From CAZSDW01 sp964605705 (GTDB lineage Bacteria; Fidelibacterota; UBA2242): a DNA stretch of 11,740 nt. The notes under the pieces are model-generated. The model was not told the DNA's origin. It was given only the letters and a program-made list of their open reading frames with translations, and made no database searches. Location: NCBI GenBank assembly GCA_964605705.1, contig CAZSDW010000072.1, forward strand, positions 1-11,740, written 5' to 3'. Numbering within the stretch: position 1 is the stretch's first letter; each line of letters begins with the position of its first letter. A program made the position numbers and the translations under genes. Positions 6,585 through 11,740 of this stretch are shown here, piece after piece.

Positions 6585-7673
6585 TTAAAAAAGAGCATCA
6601 TGTGTATCGATATTAAAATATTTTATTCTTTTCATATTAAAATATATAGATCTAGACTCTCCGGACTTCGCTTCAATAAAACCTGATTCCTTACAAATAA
6701 GCGTAACATTTTGCAAATACACATACAGCAATGTTTCATTTCCCAATGGTTCAAGAACATCAATTTTTACATCGATTGGATCGGAACATGATTCTCTTTT
6801 CTCAAGAAAGATGTCTTCCGGACGAATTCCTACAATTACTTTCTTGACGTTCTGATGTTTGCACTTCTCATAAACCTCATCAGGAATATTTAACTCAATT
6901 CCACCATCTGTTCCGATAAGTTTGTTACTGCCAGATAACGACATCTCTATCAGGTTTATTTTCGGGCTACCAATAAATCCTGCAACAAATAAATCACTTG
7001 GATTATTGTAGATTTCGAAAGGTGTTCCAATTTGATGGATTATGCCATCTTTCATAACAACGATTCGATCACCCATGGTCATCGCCTCAATTTGATCATG
7101 TGTTACATATATCATGGTCGTTTTCAGACTTTTATGCAACTTTTTAATTTCAGTGCGCATCTGCGTTCGTAGTTTTGCATCCAGATTTGATAAAGGTTCA
7201 TCGAATAGGAATACCTTTGGTTTTCGGACAATGGACCGACCCAGAGCAACTCGTTGACTTTGACCTCCAGACAACTGCTTCGGCCTTCTTTTCAGCAAAT
7301 CTTGAAGTTCGAGTATTTCTGCCGTCTCTCTTACCATTTTCATAATTTCATTTTTCTTATATTTTCTGAGCTTGAGACCAAAAGCCATATTTTCATAAAC
7401 CGTCATGTGAGGATAGAGAGCATAGTTTTGGAAAACCATCGAGATGTTACGATCTTTAGGTGCGATATCATTTACAACTTCACCATCAATTAAAATATCA
7501 CCTGAAGTTAGTTCCTCTAAGCCCGCCAAAAGTCTCAGCGTAGTCGATTTCCCACATCCTGAAGGACCTACTAATACTAAAAACTCACCATCTCGAACAC
7601 TAAGGTTTAGGTTTTCGAGTACCTTGGTGGTGCCATAATATTTAGTAATATTTACAAATTTAATCTCCGCCAT
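6585..7673 (-). CDS. Sugar ABC transporter ATP-binding protein, MalK/UgpC/MsmX type
   Basis: This 362-residue cytoplasmic ATPase would energise a carbohydrate importer of the CUT1 class. It has Walker A 'GPSGCGKST' (36-44), Q-loop Gln82 ('MVFQNYALYPHM'), signature 'LSGGQSQR' (134-141), Walker B 'VFLFDEP' with catalytic Glu159, D-loop 'SNLDAKLR' and H-loop His192 ('VTHDQIEAM'). The C-terminal OB/TOBE regulatory region (about 235-362) contains 'VGIRPEDIFL' (281-290), typical of MalK/UgpC. All catalytic residues are present. The ATG follows AGAGGA (7680-7685). The gene lies 64 bp after the GH130 gene. No permease or binding-protein gene is in the window, so it may serve importers encoded elsewhere, as MsmX does in Bacillus. 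Its C-terminal codons are very AT-rich (11 G/C in bases 6601-6660). Confidence 0.93.
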   Translation of the reverse strand: MAEIKFVNITKYYGTTKVLENLNLSVRDGEFLVLVGPSGCGKSTTLRLLAGLEELTSGDILIDGEVVNDIAPKDRNISMVFQNYALYPHMTVYENMAFGLKLRKYKKNEIMKMVRETAEILELQDLLKRRPKQLSGGQSQRVALGRSIVRKPKVFLFDEPLSNLDAKLRTQMRTEIKKLHKSLKTTMIYVTHDQIEAMTMGDRIVVMKDGIIHQIGTPFEIYNNPSDLFVAGFIGSPKINLIEMSLSGSNKLIGTDGGIELNIPDEVYEKCKHQNVKKVIVGIRPEDIFLEKRESCSDPIDVKIDVLEPLGNETLLYVYLQNVTLICKESGFIEAKSGESRSIYFNMKRIKYFNIDTHDALF

Positions 7674-7737
7674 TTGAAATCCTCTGAAATAATATTATTA
7701 ATCCTATTATTCTACATAATTATGCACTTAAAACCCT

Positions 7738-8736
7738 TCACTTTGGCTCTGTGCATAAAGCAATTAGATCATCAACATGGGCTGTTGCTAAGCATATAGT
7801 TGTATCCGCCGCTCCATAATAAATTTTAACTTCACCCGATTCTTCAAGAATGTTACCGGTAACGAAAATAACATCATTTCTATATCCACCAGTTATTTCA
7901 TACTCGGCTTCGGGAGCTAATAAAGGCTTTTTACTCATACCTACAATTTTTCTCGGATCGTCCAAATCAAGTAGCATTATCCCAGAGCAATATCTTTTTT
8001 TCCAAGTTTTTTCATAACCATTTCGCTGTCTGGCAGGATCAAAATCAGATGCATGAAAAATCGTCAGCCATCCTTTAGGGGTTTTAATTGGAGGTGAACC
8101 GGGACCAATTTTTAAATTTGCATATGGAACATGCTCCACTCCTAACAACAAATCCGATTTACCCCAATATACTAAATCTGGTGATTCTGAAATCCAGATA
8201 TCAAAACGTTCCGGATAACCAGGCCGACCATAAATTGGAAATGGACGTTCCAGCCGGACATAATTACCATTATATTTCTCAGTTAATAGGACAAAATTTC
8301 TATTATCAGGCGCAGAAATCGAAATAACTTCAAATTTCTCAAAATCTTCTGTTACTGCAATTCCACCGCGAACACCATGGCGAGTTTCCATCGCAAAGGT
8401 CATGTAACATTTGCCATCGATGACAATCAACCTGGGATCATAGGTATTTAAGAATTCATCATTCTTCATATCGAAACAGGGTTTGGACATTACTTCCCAA
8501 TTTATCCCATCGTCACTATAGGCCAGACCGAGATAAAGACCTTCATCAACTGTAAATTCACCTGTTCTTTCATCATTTCGAAACACCATAACATATTTGC
8601 CTTGATATTTCGTGAAACCCGCATTTGAAACCAGATCTGATTTATAAGGTACATCAGCCGCTTTTAAAACCGGATTCTGTGTACATCTTTTAATAACTGG
8701 GCTCGATGTCAATGGACCAATCAATTGTTCTTTCAT
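7738..8736 (-). CDS. Glycoside hydrolase family 130 beta-mannoside phosphorylase
   Basis: GH130 enzymes are five-bladed beta-propellers. Most cleave beta-mannosides with inorganic phosphate to give alpha-mannose-1-phosphate; a minority are beta-1,2-mannosidases. This 332-residue protein has the catalytic Asp100 in 'TYDPRLI'. It also keeps the basic set that binds phosphate in the phosphorylases: Arg53 ('FRND'), Arg146 ('NRNF'), Arg164 ('ERPF'), Lys209 ('KIGPGSPPIKT') and His228 ('FHASD'). 'YYGAADT' (306-312) closes the last blade. These features favour a phosphorylase and look closer to the mannooligosaccharide or mannosyl-GlcNAc group (GH130_2-like) than to mannosyl-glucose phosphorylase (GH130_1). 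There is no signal peptide, so it acts in the cytoplasm on imported sugar. A TTG-initiated reading from 8748 is possible, but the ATG at 8736 has the well-placed GGAG and is preferred. The gene lies 40 bp after the M28 gene. Confidence 0.9.
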   Translation of the reverse strand: MKEQLIGPLTSSPVIKRCTQNPVLKAADVPYKSDLVSNAGFTKYQGKYVMVFRNDERTGEFTVDEGLYLGLAYSDDGINWEVMSKPCFDMKNDEFLNTYDPRLIVIDGKCYMTFAMETRHGVRGGIAVTEDFEKFEVISISAPDNRNFVLLTEKYNGNYVRLERPFPIYGRPGYPERFDIWISESPDLVYWGKSDLLLGVEHVPYANLKIGPGSPPIKTPKGWLTIFHASDFDPARQRNGYEKTWKKRYCSGIMLLDLDDPRKIVGMSKKPLLAPEAEYEITGGYRNDVIFVTGNILEESGEVKIYYGAADTTICLATAHVDDLIALCTEPK

Positions 8737-8742
8737 TTGTTT

Positions 8743-8746
8743 CTCC
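8743..8746 (-). promoter_or_regulatory. Shine-Dalgarno GGAG that fixes the GH130 start
   Basis: GGAG stands 6 bases before the ATG at 8736-8734. A TTG four codons upstream (8748-8746) would overlap this site and has no Shine-Dalgarno of its own, so the ATG is the likely start. Confidence 0.8.
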
Positions 8747-8776
8747 AAATTTAATATTTTATGTTTTTACTACTTT

Positions 8777-10054
8777 TTATTCATCATCTTCAACAGGTTC
8801 AGGTTCTTCAACGAGAAACCTCTCCAGATATTGTCTTACCTTCGTAGTCATCTCCTTGCCAATTAATTTTTTAAACGGTGGAACAGTTGCATTCACAATC
8901 CCTGAAGTAAACCGGATCGCAAAATTGCCTATGAATTCAAAACATTCCGGTGCAATATTATCAATCGTATCATTCCACGAATGACCTAATCCTAGCGCCT
9001 CCCGATAAAAACTCACTGCCGGAATTCCTTCTCCGCAAAACGGCATGTTATCACTGGAATAGATATCGTGCAGAATAGTCAGGTCCAAATCTTCAATCTT
9101 ATTTAATGCATCCAGATAATGGTATACCGCTTTGCCCGCCGTTACGCGCAGGCAATTTTTCCCAAGAATAGTCCCACCCAGATCGAAGTTAAAAACCATT
9201 CTGATTTTTTTAAGAGCATATTCCGATTCACTCAAAGATTTCACATAGGCTCGAGATCCTCTCAATCCCAATTCCTCACCGGAAAACAGAACAAACCGCA
9301 CGGTCCTTTTAGGTGGATGCGCCATAAAATAGCGAGCCAACTCCAAAACCGTTGCAGTTCCGGCGGCATTATCATAGATGCCATGGGTCAAGGTCGAATC
9401 ATAGTGCCCACAAAATATAAACTCTTCCTCAGGACGATAGGACCCTTTGATTTCGGCAATGACATTGCGCCCGATACCCTCCAGTTCAGATTCGTCCTCA
9501 ATCTTCAGCAATACTTTCGAGGCCTTTCTCTTCATCATCTCCAGAGCGTCGTTATAACTGACATAACAGACTGGTAAAATACCCCATTTCTGCACATAAT
9601 CACCGTTAAATGGTATCCTCAACAACTCCTTATTATAGTCCATTGGGATAATAATTGCCGCGACACCGTGTCGTGTTAATCTTTCATATAAAATACGATC
9701 AACATTTCCCGTCGTCATAACAACTTTACCCTCGATATCTTCACAGAATCGTTCACCACCGGTGTCGATATATTTAAAATCGGCGACCAATCCATTTTTG
9801 GGAGTAGCTCCTGAAATTACTCTGTGTGATATTTCTATTTCCATCTCATAGGGTGATAAAATCTTCATTTTTGAAGAAAACTTATGGCTGGTAGCTAATG
9901 GAAAATCATGGAACTCTGATTGAATTCCTATTTCCTGAAATTGCCGGGCTATTATCTCAGCCGCTTTTTTTTCACTGTCTGTTCCCCCCACTCGCATGAA
10001 GTCTATCTTTTTTACAAACTCAAACGCTCTTTCACCACTAAATGTTGAACTCAT
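8777..10054 (-). CDS. M28-family zinc aminopeptidase with an inserted PA-like domain
   Basis: This 425-residue metallopeptidase probably removes N-terminal residues from peptides. The di-zinc ligands of the M28 family are all visible: His217 and Asp219 ('GHYDS'), Asp228 ('YDNAAGTA'), Glu260 (catalytic base) and Glu261 ('GEELGLRGS'), Asp291 ('NFDLGG') and His358 ('GHSWNDTIDNI'). Residues of about 85-185, between the N-terminal strand region and the catalytic part, contain a PA-like insert ('IEGKVVMTTGN', 'AAIIIPMD'). The N-terminus 'MSSTFSGERAFEFVKKI' is not a signal peptide, so a cytoplasmic location is likely, whereas many M28 enzymes are secreted. The C-terminal 'EEPEPVEDDE' is strongly acidic. 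The ATG follows AAGGA (10062-10066). Its place between a secreted protease-like gene and the mannoside genes suggests use of imported peptides or glycopeptides; that role is inferred. Confidence 0.9.
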   Translation of the reverse strand: MSSTFSGERAFEFVKKIDFMRVGGTDSEKKAAEIIARQFQEIGIQSEFHDFPLATSHKFSSKMKILSPYEMEIEISHRVISGATPKNGLVADFKYIDTGGERFCEDIEGKVVMTTGNVDRILYERLTRHGVAAIIIPMDYNKELLRIPFNGDYVQKWGILPVCYVSYNDALEMMKRKASKVLLKIEDESELEGIGRNVIAEIKGSYRPEEEFIFCGHYDSTLTHGIYDNAAGTATVLELARYFMAHPPKRTVRFVLFSGEELGLRGSRAYVKSLSESEYALKKIRMVFNFDLGGTILGKNCLRVTAGKAVYHYLDALNKIEDLDLTILHDIYSSDNMPFCGEGIPAVSFYREALGLGHSWNDTIDNIAPECFEFIGNFAIRFTSGIVNATVPPFKKLIGKEMTTKVRQYLERFLVEEPEPVEDDE

Positions 10055-10122
10055 TTTTTCTTCCTTCTAAAATCAAATTAATTTTTCTATAATTCTTACT
10101 TATCATCCTCATATAATATTCC

Positions 10123-11740
10123 CTACCAGATCATCAACATTTTTTTCACCTTAAACCAGCCACCGGAATTCAATTTATAGAAATATATTCCTGAGGCATA
10201 TTTTGAACCATTCCAGACAAATTTATTGTTTCCCCCAGTAAATATATAGTTTTCAAGCATTTGTCCATCAATATTTATTATAACAAGCTCTCCGGTTTTA
10301 CCTGCTGAAATTGAAAATTCAATCGTAGTTGTCGGATTAAAAGGGTTGGGATAATTTTGTTTTAATAGAAAGTCACTTGGTAACTGGCTACTTGACTTAT
10401 CGATATCTGACACTAAATTCATTAACTCAATATATGCGTCATCATTTATTGGGAAATTCAGATCCAAAAACTCAGATCGTAAATCAGTTGAAAAAGCATA
10501 TGATAATGCTGATATCATTAGAGTAGCTCTATATTTATCAGCTGCAGCGTTATTGTTTGCTTGATCATAACCATTCCGAATATTTTGATTAAAATATTGT
10601 AAAAACGTCATCATTCTTTTTAAGGGGATTCGATATTCCATACCTGAACTTTCAGCATGTTCAATAAATTTATATGCAATAGTCATAAAAGTTTTATTTG
10701 CTGCATTCATATCGGGATTATTCCAAGACGTATAATTCATTCCGGAACTAAGATATTCTTCGTATGCATTCCTTACGATCGACATTGAGGATAAAGCACT
10801 ATTTTTAATATCAGCAATTAAATCATCACCTATACCGTATTTATCGACATTATTTATCATCTCATAAGCAGTCGCATGTTGAAATATTTGGGCCATGGTT
10901 TCTGAAAATACCATGTTAGCCGAGCCGTCAATTTTACCTCCATAATAATAGTCAGCCGGACTATTTAAAGTAGCATTATGGCCCATCTCATGAAAAAATG
11001 AGGACCATTGATAGGATCCCTGAAGTCCATAATCTCCAACTCCAAAACTAACTGGATTTGTAAACCAGAGTGAGCACATCCCTCCGTACCCAGGTAACCT
11101 TAAAAGAACCTGTTGAAAATCTCCCGCAGCTAAATAGACGTCCTCATTAACAAAATCATTTTGGATAGAGGCAGCTACCGTTAATACATATTCTACTGTT
11201 GATCTTGGAATTATACTAAAATAGCTGTCATCAAAATAAGTTAATTCACTTGGTGGTGAATAAATTCGAGATGACAATGTAATATCATTATCTGGGATAA
11301 AAACAGCGATACCTTCAAATAAAGAAACTGGATTAACTGTCGGAGACACAAATAATATAACTATCTCTCTAGTATCAGTTTCAGTTTCAGAATAATGTGC
11401 AGTTACTGTAACAGTATAGTTTTTAGTTAGATCGGAATATGTGTGACATTGTGGAAAAAATCCATTGCTAATAGTTCCATCTCCCCAATCCCAGGTAAAT
11501 GCAGTAGCAGGACACCGAGAATCGTAGCCGCCGGCGGTAACTTGCCCGGTCGTATAATTAATATTCTGGATCTGAACAGCTAAAGTATGTAACGGTGCGG
11601 TTAGATACCTGCTGAAATCAAAATGATTATCCTGTCCTTTAGCGTTCAAATTCAGGTTTATTGCTGCTATAAGCAGGATTAAAACGATTGCTCGGCTTAG
11701 CAGTATACCGGACAGATTTTGGGATAAGTATAATCTTAAT
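10123..11740 (-). CDS. Secreted PKD / HExxH zincin-like protein with type IX sorting tail, 5' end outside the window
   Basis: The frame is open from the right edge (first full codon at 11739) to the TAG at 10125-10123, so the gene is 5'-incomplete. A start at the TTG 11649 is unlikely, because in-frame codons before it encode a signal-peptide core ('RAIVLILLIAAINLNLNA', about 11694-11641). A PKD domain follows (about 11580-11350; 'WDWGDG' at 11493-11476, then 'NYTVTVTA'). The central part holds 'FFHEMGHN', an HExxH zinc motif (10992-10978), and 25 residues later 'FSETMAQ', whose Glu (10902-10900) could be the third ligand, as in gluzincins (M60-like enzymes have a similar HExxH-x(8-28)-E arrangement). 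I do not recognise the peptidase family. The last 86 residues (10383-10126) are a Por/type IX sorting domain: 'QNYPNPFNPTTTIEFSI', 'GELVIINIDGQ', 'YASGIYFYKL'. The product is probably exported and released or surface-anchored. Confidence 0.82.
   Translation of the reverse strand, partial: LRLYLSQNLSGILLSRAIVLILLIAAINLNLNAKGQDNHFDFSRYLTAPLHTLAVQIQNINYTTGQVTAGGYDSRCPATAFTWDWGDGTISNGFFPQCHTYSDLTKNYTVTVTAHYSETETDTREIVILFVSPTVNPVSLFEGIAVFIPDNDITLSSRIYSPPSELTYFDDSYFSIIPRSTVEYVLTVAASIQNDFVNEDVYLAAGDFQQVLLRLPGYGGMCSLWFTNPVSFGVGDYGLQGSYQWSSFFHEMGHNATLNSPADYYYGGKIDGSANMVFSETMAQIFQHATAYEMINNVDKYGIGDDLIADIKNSALSSMSIVRNAYEEYLSSGMNYTSWNNPDMNAANKTFMTIAYKFIEHAESSGMEYRIPLKRMMTFLQYFNQNIRNGYDQANNNAAADKYRATLMISALSYAFSTDLRSEFLDLNFPINDDAYIELMNLVSDIDKSSSQLPSDFLLKQNYPNPFNPTTTIEFSISAGKTGELVIINIDGQMLENYIFTGGNNKFVWNGSKYASGIYFYKLNSGGWFKVKKMLMIW

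Noticed and set aside
7688..7699. Perfect palindrome AATAATATTATT just upstream of the ABC ATPase ribosome site.
   Set aside because: It has only A and T in an AT-rich spacer and short arms. Chance is likely, and it does not share sequence with the other dyads beyond composition.
9119..9577. A 152-codon open frame on the plus strand, the longest such frame opposite a gene.
   Set aside because: It lies wholly opposite the M28 gene, whose zinc ligands and homology are clear. The plus-strand translation has no recognisable motif and looks like an antisense shadow.
10055..10122. Gap between the secreted protein gene and the M28 gene, examined for a terminator.
   Set aside because: No GC-rich stem followed by a T tract was found, so a transcription break here is not supported.

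Overview
All recognisable genes lie on the minus strand, so the window is read from right to left. The strongest clue to the organism is the protein at the right edge. It ends in a type IX secretion (Por) sorting tail of the 'QNYPNPFNP' type, which is common in the FCB superphylum and its neighbours (Ignavibacteriota, Calditrichota, Neomarinimicrobiota, KSB1, Cloacimonadota). The DNA is AT-rich, Shine-Dalgarno sites are clear, and genes are closely packed. A lineage from one of those phyla is likely, but the sequence does not settle which.

Layout in transcription order. (1) 11740-10123: a secreted protein, cut at its 5' end by the window edge, with a signal peptide, a PKD domain, an HExxH zincin-like core and a sorting tail. 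(2) 10054-8777: an apparently cytoplasmic M28 aminopeptidase with an inserted PA-like domain. (3) 8736-7738: a GH130 mannoside phosphorylase; its start is corrected here to an ATG. (4) 7673-6585: a MalK/UgpC-type sugar ABC ATPase without permeases nearby. (5) A 175-bp gap with two perfect dyads. (6) 6409-5066: a sugar-porter MFS transporter. (7) 4988-3171: a two-domain protein with a kinase-like domain lacking a P-loop, fused to a class I mannose-6-phosphate isomerase. (8) 3171-2257: a ROK-family sugar kinase overlapping it by one base. (9) 2215-1148 and (10) 1102-203: a class V aminotransferase and a D-3-phosphoglycerate dehydrogenase, together a serine-synthesis pair. (11) 192-1: the C-terminal end of a transposase, abutting the serA stop codon.

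The central genes suggest a mannose or mannoside utilisation locus. The transporters would bring in sugar. GH130 would cleave beta-mannosides with phosphate to mannose-1-phosphate. The ROK kinase would phosphorylate free hexose, and the isomerase would pass mannose-6-phosphate to fructose-6-phosphate. A phosphomannomutase and ABC permeases would be needed and are not in the window. With the secreted zincin and the M28 peptidase upstream, breakdown of mannosylated glycoprotein or glycopeptide is a reasonable but unproven idea. No rRNA, tRNA, CRISPR array or convincing GC-rich terminator was seen.
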